Source of the DNA: Nostoc sp. UHCC 0926
GTDB lineage: Bacteria > Cyanobacteriota > Cyanobacteriia > Cyanobacteriales > Nostocaceae
Reading direction: 5' to 3'
Length of the DNA stretch: 64,000 nucleotides
Assembly: GCF_028623165.1 (NCBI RefSeq)
Contig: NZ_CP117768.1
Coordinates: 3,224,001-3,288,000, forward strand
In this document: positions 28,613 to 36,868 of the stretch, piece by piece
Position numbering within the stretch: the stretch's first letter is position 1
Layout of the letters: each line of letters starts with the position of its first letter
The notes under the pieces: model-generated
What the model was told of the DNA's origin: nothing
The model's database searches: none
Seen by the model: the letters and a program-made list of their open reading frames with translations, nothing else
Translations under genes and position numbers: made by a program

Positions 28613-29515
28613 ATGTCAAATTTTGAGTTGTCGGGTTCCCAGAGCTACATAAGAGAAAAGTCATCTACCCTGCCAAGTAGCCCAGCAGGTGAATTTCTCG
28701 TGCAATTCTGGGGTGTAAGAGGTTTGATTCCCACTCCAAGTAGCAATACCAGTCGTTATGGTGGTAATACCGCTTGTGTAGAAATGCATGTAGCTGGGAA
28801 ACGCTTGATTTTTGATGGCGGTACTGGCTTACGTATACTGGGTAAAATTTGGCAAGAATTACAACAGCCACTAGAAGCCCATTTATTTTTTACCAACTGC
28901 CAATCAAATCGTATTCAAGGGTTTCCCTTTTTTGCTCCAGCATTTATTGTGGAAAATTGTTTTCACATTTACGGCACAGCTGCCTCAAATGGAGCCTCAA
29001 TCAAACAATGTCTGTATGACCAGATGCTCCAGCCACACTTTCCTTACCCTTTACAGGTAATGCAGTCGGAATTGCAGTTTTACAATCTGACTTCAGAAAG
29101 TGACGTGAAGCTAGATGATGTCACAATTACAACTGCATTAATTAATCAAACTCAGCGGTCAGTTGGCTACCGAGTTACTTGGCAAGAGTATAGTGTTGCC
29201 TACGTCACGGATTTGCACCAAAATGCTGATCAAGTAGAGCAAGAGCGGATTTTACAGTTTATTAAAGGCGTTGACTTGCTGATTGCCAATGCCACTTACA
29301 CTCCCCCTACCTCTCACAACCATGACTCTGCTGATTTACTCTGGCAAGCTGCGGTGAATGCAGCTCTGAATGCTGGTGTGCAACGGTTAGCCATTTCTCA
29401 TCATCACCCAGATGACCATGATGATTTTCTTGACCAGGTTGAAGTCGATGTCAAATCTGCCTTTCCTCAAGGAATAGTAGCCTATGAGGGTCTAGTTTTA
29501 ACTGTTGGTAAGTGA
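28613..29515 (+). CDS. MBL-fold protein lacking the HxHxDH motif
   Basis: A 300-residue protein of a metallo-beta-lactamase subfamily found in cyanobacteria. It opens QFWGVRGLIPTP and NTSRYGGNTACVEM and has FDGGTGLRILG. The metal motif expected before IQGFPFF (THTHWDH in relatives, from memory) reads TNCQSNR at residues 94-100, so all four motif ligands are replaced. Distal histidines persist (AISHHHPDDHDD). It is probably a pseudoenzyme or uses a reduced metal site. It shares an operon with panD. Confidence 0.8.
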   Translation: MSNFELSGSQSYIREKSSTLPSSPAGEFLVQFWGVRGLIPTPSSNTSRYGGNTACVEMHVAGKRLIFDGGTGLRILGKIWQELQQPLEAHLFFTNCQSNRIQGFPFFAPAFIVENCFHIYGTAASNGASIKQCLYDQMLQPHFPYPLQVMQSELQFYNLTSESDVKLDDVTITTALINQTQRSVGYRVTWQEYSVAYVTDLHQNADQVEQERILQFIKGVDLLIANATYTPPTSHNHDSADLLWQAAVNAALNAGVQRLAISHHHPDDHDDFLDQVEVDVKSAFPQGIVAYEGLVLTVGK

Positions 29516-29610
29516 TTTATACTCGTTGGCAGAGCATCGCTAAGGGGGAGATGAGGGAGGAGGGGGTAGGATGCCAACAGTTCAGTTTAAGATTTGATTT
29601 CCTCCCTTTG

Positions 29611-29664
29611 CTCCTTTTTAAGGAGGGAACTAGTCTGGGAGCCAGAGCAAGCGACTGGCTCCCA
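29611..29664. terminator. Two adjacent hairpins between convergent genes
   Basis: CTCCTT/AAGGAG (29611-29625, TTT loop) and a perfect 10-bp stem TGGGAGCCAG/CTGGCTCCCA (29636-29645 with 29655-29664). Neither has a long T-tract. Their place between two converging stops suggests a shared transcription end. Confidence 0.45.
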
Positions 29665-29680
29665 AATCTAAACTTTCAAC

Positions 29681-31285
29681 TTACAATAAACCTCGTTTAC
29701 CATTGGGTCGCACGGTCATCCAATTTGTTTTTGCTAGTGCTAGTTGCTCATCAGAAATTTTGGCACTGGTGAGATTAGCACCACATAGATTAGCTCCTCG
29801 GAGGTTAGCATTGCTGAGATAAGCATTGCTGAGGTCTGCACCTCGGAGGTCTGCCCCTTCTAAATCAGCATGGTTAAAATATGCTTTGCTCAAATTAGCA
29901 TCCTTGAGATTTGCTCGAGTGAGGCTAGCTCTGCCAAAGTCACTATTGTGGAGATTAGCTCCCTGGAGATTGGTTTTTTGCAATTGAGCGGAATGGAAAT
30001 TTGTTTGGGATAAGTCAGCACCTTGTAGATTCAGCAAACTTAAATTGTGTAGGGCAAAATCCCGTCTTCCCTTCAGATAGGCTGTTAATAAACCTTGGGT
30101 ATCTAACTTCCGCTTAACTTTAGAATTTTGAACTTGCGAACCATTGCTGTTGCTGTTAGCTAAAGTCGTTGATTTGGCCATCCCAGAACTCTGGTGTAAT
30201 CCAGCCGCTTCCGCTGCCTTGGCTCGTCTAGCGCGAATTGCTGCCGCTACCTGTGCCACTCCTACACTGGTAACAGCAGTAGAGGAGTTGTTACATAAAA
30301 CAGCAGAATTTTCCAGGTAGTTGTGTGTTCGCTCTTTATATCCACTATCTGATTTAATCAGTAAACCCTTTGCTAAACTTTCTAAGTATGGTTCTATTTC
30401 CAATGCTCTGAGAACTTCTGCCGCTGACTGATAGCGACTACGTACAGACACGTCTAACATTTTTCGCAATACATTGCTCAAGTGGTCACTCACTTGCACA
30501 AGCGGCTCCCACATCATCTCGCCAGTGTTGGGATTGTAATTTAACTCTTTAGGTGTTTTGCTAGTCAGTAAATAAATGCATGTCACCCCCAGTGCATAGA
30601 TATCACTGGCGTAGACTGGACGCATAGCCATTTGTTCTGGAGGTGCAAAACCAGGAGTGCCAATGGCATATGCAGTTAATACTGTTTGTCCTGATTGACT
30701 CGTCGCACCTTGAGTGACTTGGTCTTTGACGGCGCCAAAGTCAATGAGTACCATTCTGGCATCTTGAGTGCGGCGAATTAAGTTGGCTGGCTTGATATCA
30801 CGGTGAATCACCTTTTGCTCATGGATGTATTGCAGTAGTGGCAGAATCTCGCTTAAGAATTGCTTGACTCCAGTTTCGCTCAAGATGCCGTTAAGTTTGA
30901 CCTCCTCCTGCAAGGTATCACCACTGATATATTCTTGAACTAAATAGAATTGTTCATGATCTTCAAAATAGTCTAACAACCTTGGTACTTGGGGATGATT
31001 GCCAATCTTACCTAGAGTTTTGGCTTCTCGCTCAAAGAGTTCTCTGGCCATCTGTAAAACGTGTGGAGCGCTTCCTGATGGGCGTAATTGCTTAATTACA
31101 CAACTCGGTTCTCCTGGTAAGCCTAGATCATCAGCTAAGAAGGTTGCTCCAAAGCCACCCTGACCTAATGGTTTGATCACCTGATAGCGATCGCGCAACA
31201 GTAGTTGCGAGCCACAAGACTGACACCTTTGACTATTTACCAAATTTTCTGGATTGGGACAGGTAGGATTTAAGCAGTAGCTCAT
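29681..31285 (-). CDS. Serine/threonine protein kinase with pentapeptide repeats, SpkB-like
   Basis: A 534-residue kinase. The N-terminus is a cysteine motif (C4, C9, C21, C24) like a zinc ribbon. A Hanks-type kinase domain follows (~33-300), with the glycine loop LGQGGFGATF, K65, HRDIKPAN (161-168) and DFG (182-184), so it should be active. After a low-complexity linker, about ten pentapeptide repeats A(D/N)LxX fill residues ~415-515. This Cys-kinase-pentapeptide order matches Synechocystis SpkB, whose Cys motif is needed for activity. It is soluble, with no membrane helix. The target is unknown. Confidence 0.92.
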   Translation of the reverse strand: MSYCLNPTCPNPENLVNSQRCQSCGSQLLLRDRYQVIKPLGQGGFGATFLADDLGLPGEPSCVIKQLRPSGSAPHVLQMARELFEREAKTLGKIGNHPQVPRLLDYFEDHEQFYLVQEYISGDTLQEEVKLNGILSETGVKQFLSEILPLLQYIHEQKVIHRDIKPANLIRRTQDARMVLIDFGAVKDQVTQGATSQSGQTVLTAYAIGTPGFAPPEQMAMRPVYASDIYALGVTCIYLLTSKTPKELNYNPNTGEMMWEPLVQVSDHLSNVLRKMLDVSVRSRYQSAAEVLRALEIEPYLESLAKGLLIKSDSGYKERTHNYLENSAVLCNNSSTAVTSVGVAQVAAAIRARRAKAAEAAGLHQSSGMAKSTTLANSNSNGSQVQNSKVKRKLDTQGLLTAYLKGRRDFALHNLSLLNLQGADLSQTNFHSAQLQKTNLQGANLHNSDFGRASLTRANLKDANLSKAYFNHADLEGADLRGADLSNAYLSNANLRGANLCGANLTSAKISDEQLALAKTNWMTVRPNGKRGLL

Positions 31286-31666
31286 GCACTGTCAACTCGC
31301 TGCACGAATAATCACGGTGAGTGTTATACTCCCTTTCAATTATTTAGATATTAATCAACTCTTGCCAGGTAATTTTTGCTGGAAATCCTTTGAAGAGTTC
31401 CTAAAGTTTAACTAGTATTACGTAAAGCGACCGTCTAAGTAAGACAATTAATTATATTTATACTAATAAGTAATGTTTAAGCTACTTTTTTATCGGTAGT
31501 ATTGTTTGACATTGCTGAAACAGCCTTAAGCCAGAGACTTTGAATCCAAAATTGGTATTAGAGGTATTGGAGGGCAGTGCCCATCCTACAAAAAATCGCT
31601 GTAGGATTTTGGATGCCCAAATTTGGAGGCAATTTAGAATCGTCTCCATTAGTCCTTAAGTAACTA
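31286..31666. other. Intergenic region
   Basis: No gene is seen. An ATCCTACA/TGTAGGAT hairpin (31583-31607) lies just downstream of the minus-strand synthase gene. It is part of a repeat-like stretch (GGGCAGTGCCCATCC) and has no T-run on the minus strand. Confidence 0.5.
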
Positions 31667-32497
31667 TTAGCTGGCTTTCATGTCCACACTAATCAGCTGT
31701 TCGATAAGTGCAAAAACATCACTGCGGCTGAGTTTCTCTTTACCATTAGCAAGGGCGTCAAGGGTGCCATTAGCCAATGTTAAGGGAATTTGGCAAAAAT
31801 CTAAGGCTGGGCCTGTAGGAAGATTTTTGGTGTAAGCTTCTGCTAGGGCTAAATTGCGCCGAGCATACTCTTGCATATTTGCTGCACTCCAACCCTCTGG
31901 AAAAAAGTCTACCCCACGCCCTAAATCTTGAGTATGGTTACGCAGGATATTAACTGCTTGTAAACCCCGACCAAACCCAATCGCCTGGGTACGGTTAGTT
32001 TGCGTTCCATCGTACCAAGTCCATAAGTCTGAAAGTAATAATCCCACTGCACCTGCAACCCCAAAAGTATAACGATCCAAATCAGATTCTGTGTAAATTT
32101 TCCAGTTTCTTTCTGCCCAGTAAGCCATCCGGTCTGCCATTGCAGCAGTGGCATCCCAAATTCGAGGTGCAATGGTCTCTGGTGCTAGCAGTGACCATTC
32201 TCTAATCCTCACAGTGACTTCTTCTAAGGTATTCTCATACCCACTAAATCCTCCAAAGAAAGCATCTACCGCGAAGCCATCAACCCCTGCCTGTAATGTC
32301 AGACTAATCGTTCTTAACAGCTTTGCTTTCGTAGCGTTATCTAGTTCGGGATGATCTTCAATTTCATCAATGGCACGCATACACAAATATGCTGATGCTA
32401 CTGCTTCTTGCAATCCTGGCGGTAAAAGACTAATTGGAATATAAAAAGTTCGGCTAGTTTCTTTGAGGATTTGCAATGCATCTCTACGTAAATTCAT
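31667..32497 (-). CDS. Squalene/phytoene synthase family protein
   Basis: About 276 residues from the ATG at 32497 (MNLRRDAL); an upstream ATG at 32530 adds eleven. It shows the trans-prenyl synthase fold: SRTFYIPISLLP, the first aspartate-rich motif RAIDEIEDHP, and GVAGAVGLLLSDLW. The second motif reads NILRNHTQDLGRG, where the usual first Asp (LRDxxxD) is Asn. Family members condense two prenyl diphosphates head to head to squalene or phytoene. The Asn substitution leaves product and activity open. No carotenoid or hopanoid genes are adjacent. Confidence 0.8.
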   Translation of the reverse strand: MNLRRDALQILKETSRTFYIPISLLPPGLQEAVASAYLCMRAIDEIEDHPELDNATKAKLLRTISLTLQAGVDGFAVDAFFGGFSGYENTLEEVTVRIREWSLLAPETIAPRIWDATAAMADRMAYWAERNWKIYTESDLDRYTFGVAGAVGLLLSDLWTWYDGTQTNRTQAIGFGRGLQAVNILRNHTQDLGRGVDFFPEGWSAANMQEYARRNLALAEAYTKNLPTGPALDFCQIPLTLANGTLDALANGKEKLSRSDVFALIEQLISVDMKAS

Positions 32498-33228
32498 GTT
32501 TTCACTCCCCGATTGATTTTTGCACCACATGAAGTTTGCAGTTTTTTGATGATACTGGATATAGTTTTGACTAAACCTTAAAAACTATAGACTATAAGAT
32601 ACGCTAGTATTTAATCTAAAAATTAATAGTTTTTGGTGTTGCAATTAACAAAACTCTCAAATTTATCAAAGTCCTATCTAGTATATAAGGTTTTGGTTGC
32701 AAAAATGTGTAAGGCGTCGTTTGATATAGCTTTCAGAAAGTTTTAGTGTATATATAAAGAATTATGCTAATATTTAGTTAATTCCCGCGAAAATTTTCCA
32801 TCAGTAAATATCCATTTTAGGGATTTGAAAGTATTTTAAGTCTGCGTTAATCTGACTAACAAAGTATAATTATTGTATATATAAAGACAATTTCATAAAA
32901 GCTGGTAACGGATAACAGTAACTGTACGCACCTTTAGGTGCGAAAAGCGGCTTGCCGAAGAGTTAAGGTCAGTTACATTGCACATAGAGAGCTGCAATGC
33001 TTGGGTTGGGCTACGCCTACGCTTGATCGGTTACAGTGGGAGCCTCCTTGCTGTTCAAAGTGACATAAAGTGACCATAACCTAGAGTAAGAAGTTCCCGT
33101 ATATTTACGAGATTGACAAAACAGCCCACTCAAGAAAACATTTGTGAATATTTGACCTCTCATCAGTCTCAAGATATAGAGATTCAATAAGTTGTTTAGA
33201 GTCAGGCTAAAGCTATGGTCTCCACTTT
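32498..33228. other. Intergenic region, repeat-bearing
   Basis: No gene is seen. A tight CGCACC/GGTGCG hairpin (32937-32952) lies in a repeat patch (about 32930-33035). The same stem type is found inside the histidine kinase gene near 39710. The rest is AT-rich. Confidence 0.5.
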
Positions 33229-33745
33229 TTACTTGTTTTCCACTGATGTCAGCTCATTGGGTGAGTTAGTTGCTACTACCACAGCATCAGTTCTTACAAC
33301 TTTACCACTGCTGGTCTCAACACAGATGGGTAAACCACCTGGGATTTTTTCTACGTGCATATCTGTCGTATAAATTCTACCAGCACGGCGTTGTATAGCT
33401 TCTGCAAGTCCAGTTAGATATTTCAGTGGGTCAAATTGCCCTTGTCGGGGAAAGCATAGACACACTCCTGTATCAAAATCGCTCAACGGCGCTTTCTTCA
33501 CCATTCTACGTTAGTGAGTCCGACACGGTGTACTGCTTCTAACTTCTGCTGAATCTCATCTATTGATTTCAGGTCTGCGGCAAAAAGATAGCCGTCAAGT
33601 CTCTCCAAGTCGCAGTTAATGTTTTCTTGGGTGGCGATCGCCTCTATAGTATTAATTGCTGTTGTATGACTTTGAGCAACAAGTTTTGCGCCCTCTTCAC
33701 CTTGCATTTGTTCCAGTTTGTAGTCAGTATTGGTGATGCTAATTT
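33229..33745 (-). pseudogene. Remnant of a DAO-type FAD-dependent oxidoreductase
   Basis: Two minus-strand frames joined by a frameshift at about 33498-33504 read as one internal piece of a D-amino-acid-oxidase-like protein. The pieces are EEGAKLVAQSHTTAINTIE...LERLDGYLF, then KKAPLSDFDTG and FPRQGQFDPLKYLTGLAEAI...DAVVVATNSP. The N-terminal FAD Rossmann part and the C-terminal end (a Rieske domain in relatives) are missing. The intact parent would be over 500 residues and this is about 170. It is clearly broken and probably not expressed. Confidence 0.75.
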
Positions 33746-33858
33746 ACGTTATCAAAATGCATTTATAAAAAATAAATATTAAATTTAAACTAGTATCTGC
33801 TAAAATATTTTTTTAGAGAGATGTACACTATTGTCAAGGTAATCACAAAAATATACTC

Positions 33859-34407
33859 ATGTTGGCTATGAAGGGTCTAGGAATGCCGAAGCCTGGGAAA
33901 TTGGCATCTATAATTAATTGTTTATTAATAGTGACATTGTTAGCTTCTTGCAGTGATAAAACGTCCGCAGAAAATATGGACAAAGAAACACAAAGTGTAT
34001 CTTCTTGGGTAGCAACAGCAAATCTGGTTGGTGATGCTTGGATACGCGGTGCTGTGCCAAATAAATATGCTGAACAAACATTGAAAAGAGCCACAGAAGA
34101 ACTGGGAAAAGAAAAAGAGAAAATAGACGAAATAAAGTTATCTAAAGATGTGAGCGAACATGATAAATCAGTGCTAGGGTCTGAAGTTTTCCAGTTAGCA
34201 AATAAAACTGAGGAAATGTCCAGGGCTGTGGCACAAAAAAATTGTTCAGCGGTACGGCAAAAACTTGGAGAATTAGCAGCAGAAAAGCGATCGCTAAACA
34301 AGCTCAAAAAAGTTGCAGGGCAAACCAATGAGTCAACTGCCCCCACCCACGAGGGGATGGGGCTTGTAACTAGGAAACAAAATTTCCCGAAACACATGGG
34401 GCATTGA
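33859..34407 (+). CDS. Lipoprotein with C-terminus derived from a transposon end
   Basis: A 182-residue protein with a signal peptide ending in the lipobox LLASC (Cys31), then a helical, Lys/Glu-rich domain. That domain contains AVAQKNCSAVRQKLGELAAEKRSL, suggesting a four-helix or coiled-coil module. The last ~25 residues (from STAPTHEGMG on) are read from the end of the adjacent IS200/IS605-type element, so the natural C-terminus is lost. No family is recognised. It is predicted to be lipid-anchored on the periplasmic side. It may still be expressed because the core is intact. Confidence 0.65.
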   Translation: MLAMKGLGMPKPGKLASIINCLLIVTLLASCSDKTSAENMDKETQSVSSWVATANLVGDAWIRGAVPNKYAEQTLKRATEELGKEKEKIDEIKLSKDVSEHDKSVLGSEVFQLANKTEEMSRAVAQKNCSAVRQKLGELAAEKRSLNKLKKVAGQTNESTAPTHEGMGLVTRKQNFPKHMGH

Positions 34408-34797
34408 CTGACTCCTGCTCCTCCGTCCCGTGGGTAGAGGAGAGAATATAATCATCACGAACATTTTTAGAAGCATTGAGATCCGCGTGGGTCTGGTGTC
34501 CACAGTTTTTACACTGGAACCTAGACTTATGGCGATTTGTCCTTTTAATATACTTACAAACATTACACTTTTGGGACGTGTATCTAGGGTCTTGATGTAC
34601 CACTCGTTTCCCCAAAGCTTCTGCCTTATAAGCTAAGAATTGTTCTTGCTGATAGAAAGCCCAACTACCCAACCATTTATTCATTTTCTTGCCGCGTCGC
34701 TGGGTGCGAATGCTGGACAAATCTTCAAGCACAAAAACCGCAACCGAGGGTTGTTTAGCTAGCTTTTTACTTACACACGGAATAATCTATAGAGTCT
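34370..34797 (-). pseudogene. tnpB: Truncated TnpB (RNA-guided nuclease), C-terminal part
   Basis: The reading frame encodes only the last ~140 residues of TnpB. It runs from KKLAKQPSVAVFVLEDLSSIR through RVVHQDPRYTSQKC to the zinc ribbon (CNVC...CKNC) and the RuvC-III segment HADLNASKNVRDD. The first ATG in this frame is at 34732. The WED/REC-like part and RuvC-I are deleted, so it cannot be an active nuclease. The 3' end and the element end would normally also encode the guide (omega) RNA. Confidence 0.85.
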
Positions 34798-34913
34798 AGT
34801 TGACTTAACATTTGTTTATTTTAAACCTCTAATTTAGAGAGCCTTTAAAGCATTTTGCTGCTAAACTTAACTCTCTCATAACTTTTATATGTTTTGTCAA
34901 TACGCGCTCCTCA

Positions 34914-35318
34914 ATGAAAATATTGTCTTCCTCTCATGCTAAACACTGTCTTGGTTACCAGATCATATTTTGCCCAAAGTACCGTAATCAGGTTCTTGAA
35001 GGAGCAATAGAGGTAGAACTAAAACGAATTCTTGGTGAAACTTGCCAAACTTACGGATGGACACTTCATGTGATTGAGATAATGCCCGACCATGTTCATG
35101 TATTTGTACAGGCAGACCATACAACAGCACCAGTAGAGATTGCTAAAACAATGAAATCAATCTCTGCCGTGCATATATTCAGCACATTTAAGGATTTGAA
35201 AAAGCGTAGATTTTGGGGTTCTGGGTTGTGGAGCGATGGGACATTCTACTCGTCTGTCGGTGGTGCGTCAGAGGAGGCAGTCAACCAATATATTGCAACT
35301 CAGAAACAACGCGGATAA
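34914..35318 (+). CDS. tnpA: IS200/IS605 family Y1 transposase TnpA
   Basis: A 134-residue HUH single-strand transposase. It shows YQIIFCPKYR near the N-terminus, the HUH motif MPDHVHVFV (H60, H62) and the catalytic tyrosine in QYIATQKQ (Y126). All catalytic residues and the usual length are present, so it may be active and could mobilise this or related elements. It is divergent from the tnpB fragment with a ~115-bp gap, where intact relatives have their starts close together. Confidence 0.93.
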   Translation: MKILSSSHAKHCLGYQIIFCPKYRNQVLEGAIEVELKRILGETCQTYGWTLHVIEIMPDHVHVFVQADHTTAPVEIAKTMKSISAVHIFSTFKDLKKRRFWGSGLWSDGTFYSSVGGASEEAVNQYIATQKQRG

Positions 35319-35359
35319 TGTCACTAAGTTGCAAAACGCTGTAAATGTTAAACATTTTT

Positions 35360-35470
35360 GGCGTTGCTGATTAGATGTATGAATCTTGGTGTAGAGACGT
35401 TGCAATGCAACTTTTTAGAAAGGTTTTGAAATCATCCAAAATCATTTTCATATCTGAATTCAGCAACGCC
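35360..35470. repeat. 111-bp inverted-repeat element next to tnpA
   Basis: GGCGTTGCTGA (35360-35370) and TCAGCAACGCC (35460-35470) are perfect inverted copies. The interior includes GTAGAGACGTTGCAATGCAAC, a half-copy of the palindrome at 7198. It overlaps the likely end of the IS element. Confidence 0.6.
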
Positions 35471-35526
35471 AGAATTGGTATTAGCAGTGATGGATTGATT
35501 AAGGAGAAAGCTTAATTACTAGATTT

Positions 35527-36543
35527 TTATGATGTGGCTTTCTGCTTACGGCTAAGTACCTTGCTTGCTCCTAGCATAGCACCAAGTGCCAACACAGCTA
35601 GCCCCATTCTAGGTTCAGGAACAACAGTGCTATCTTCAGTGAAAGCTAAAAAGCCAGCCCCATTCAACCCACCTGTACCGGCAGGAACAAAGGTGTCAAG
35701 AAAAGCTCCTGTCTTGCCGTCGTAACGCAACACATTGTTACTATTTAAACCACTAACGTAGAGGTTGCCGTCGGTACCGAAGATTGGCTTGACAGGATCA
35801 TTGAGTCCACCACTGCCAGCTGGGACAAAAGTGTCGATAAAGGCTCCTGTCTTACCGTTAAAGCGCGAAATATTGTTAGCTTTAAAGTTAGCAACGTAGA
35901 GATTGCCGTCTGGGCCAAAGGTCAAGCCACCAGCTTCTGACCCTTTTTCTTCTGTAGCAAAAGTATCGATAAAAGCTCCTGTTTGCCCATTGTACCTTAA
36001 GACACTATCAGTCAGACTACTACTAACGTAGAGGTTCCCGTCTGAACCAAAGCTCAAACTAAAAGGTGCACTGAGTCCGCCGCTACCTGAAGGGACAAAA
36101 GTGTCAATAAAAGCTCCTGTTTTCCCGTTATAGCGTAGAACACTATTACTAGTGCGGCTGTTAATACTGGTAACGTAGAGGTTGCTGTCAGGCCCAAAAA
36201 CCAAGTCTTCAGGTGTATCTAGTCCACCACTAAGAGAAGGAACAAAGGTACTAATGAAATTTCCTGTTTTTCCGTCGTAACGTTGGACGCTACCGCTCAA
36301 AATACTACTAACATACAGATTTTTATCGGGTCCAATAGTTAAACCAGTTGCTCCCTTTAGTCCGCCACTACCTGAAGGAACGAAGTCATCAATGAATTCT
36401 CCCGTTTTTTCGTCGTAGCGCAGAACGGAGTTATTATTATAACTCCCGACTAAAAGCGCTGCATTAGCTCTTGGGGCTATCCACCCTAGTAATGCAAAGC
36501 TTATTAGTGGGAGGCTGATATAACAAAAGTTGAAAAATCTCAT
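35527..36543 (-). CDS. PEP-CTERM beta-propeller (NHL-like repeat) protein
   Basis: About 338 residues from the ATG at 36543, which has GGAG 12 nt upstream; an upstream ATG at 36567 is possible. A signal peptide (cleavage near ANA) precedes about six near-identical ~45-residue repeats of the form LRY(N/D)GKTGAFIDTFVPxGSGGL...FGPDGNLYVS. These should fold into a propeller. The end is VPEPRMGLAVLAL and SRKQK, a PEP-CTERM signal. It is likely a secreted or surface protein. The repeats are highly alike at DNA level, favouring copy-number change by recombination. Confidence 0.87.
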   Translation of the reverse strand: MRFFNFCYISLPLISFALLGWIAPRANAALLVGSYNNNSVLRYDEKTGEFIDDFVPSGSGGLKGATGLTIGPDKNLYVSSILSGSVQRYDGKTGNFISTFVPSLSGGLDTPEDLVFGPDSNLYVTSINSRTSNSVLRYNGKTGAFIDTFVPSGSGGLSAPFSLSFGSDGNLYVSSSLTDSVLRYNGQTGAFIDTFATEEKGSEAGGLTFGPDGNLYVANFKANNISRFNGKTGAFIDTFVPAGSGGLNDPVKPIFGTDGNLYVSGLNSNNVLRYDGKTGAFLDTFVPAGTGGLNGAGFLAFTEDSTVVPEPRMGLAVLALGAMLGASKVLSRKQKATS

Positions 36544-36567
36544 AATTTTGTTAGCTCCTACAACCAT

Positions 36568-36868
36568 AATTACTTAGTACAGTTAATCATAAATTTGTAA
36601 CCTATCCTTGTTGGTTCTTAACTTTGGTTGTAAGCAAAAGTAATTTAGATGCGTTTGCCCTGCTTTGGCTGCCTCAACGGATAAATTTCCTTAACCCAAG
36701 CGTATTGGTATTTTAGTGTGGTAACAATAACTTGTGCATTACAAAAACCATTCTTGGTAAAAAATATCTCCTAATCTTTCACCCAACTTCTAGCGAAAGA
36801 AAGAGTTTCAGGCTGAGTATCTCTGTAATCATGAATGCGGACAAGTGTTAACCTGCTGAATAACTGAT
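36568..36868. other. Intergenic region with an inverted repeat copy
   Basis: Contains copy C of the dispersed repeat on the minus strand (36605-36663) and the phrase TTAACCCAAGCGTATTG (about 36693), which recurs near 44404. It also holds the promoter area of the GH31 gene. Confidence 0.55.
36605..36663. repeat. Dispersed repeat, copy C (inverted, short)
   Basis: The reverse complement carries CAGGGCAAACGCATCTAAAT and AACCAA-GTTAAGAACCAAC as in copies A (15150) and B (16872). It lies just upstream of a PEP-CTERM gene start. Confidence 0.7.

Larger units (their letters stand above)
34333..35370. mobile_element. IS200/IS605-type element, internally deleted
   Basis: Divergent tnpB fragment (minus) and intact Y1 tnpA (plus). 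The tnpB-side end has a subterminal hairpin (about 34337-34363, CCCCACCC/GGGGATGGGG type). The tnpA-side end has a hairpin at 35335-35365 (AACGC/GCGTT with AAATG/CATTT). Exact boundaries are not certain because these elements have no terminal inverted repeats or target duplication. About two thirds of tnpB is missing. Confidence 0.7.

Noticed and set aside
29512..29772. Frame after the MBL-fold gene
   Set aside because: It runs antisense into the kinase gene's end and has no protein-like features.
33843..34397. 184-codon frame opposite the lipoprotein
   Set aside because: It is the antisense of a gene with a clear lipobox and helical domain; its serine/phenylalanine-rich composition is typical of a shadow frame.
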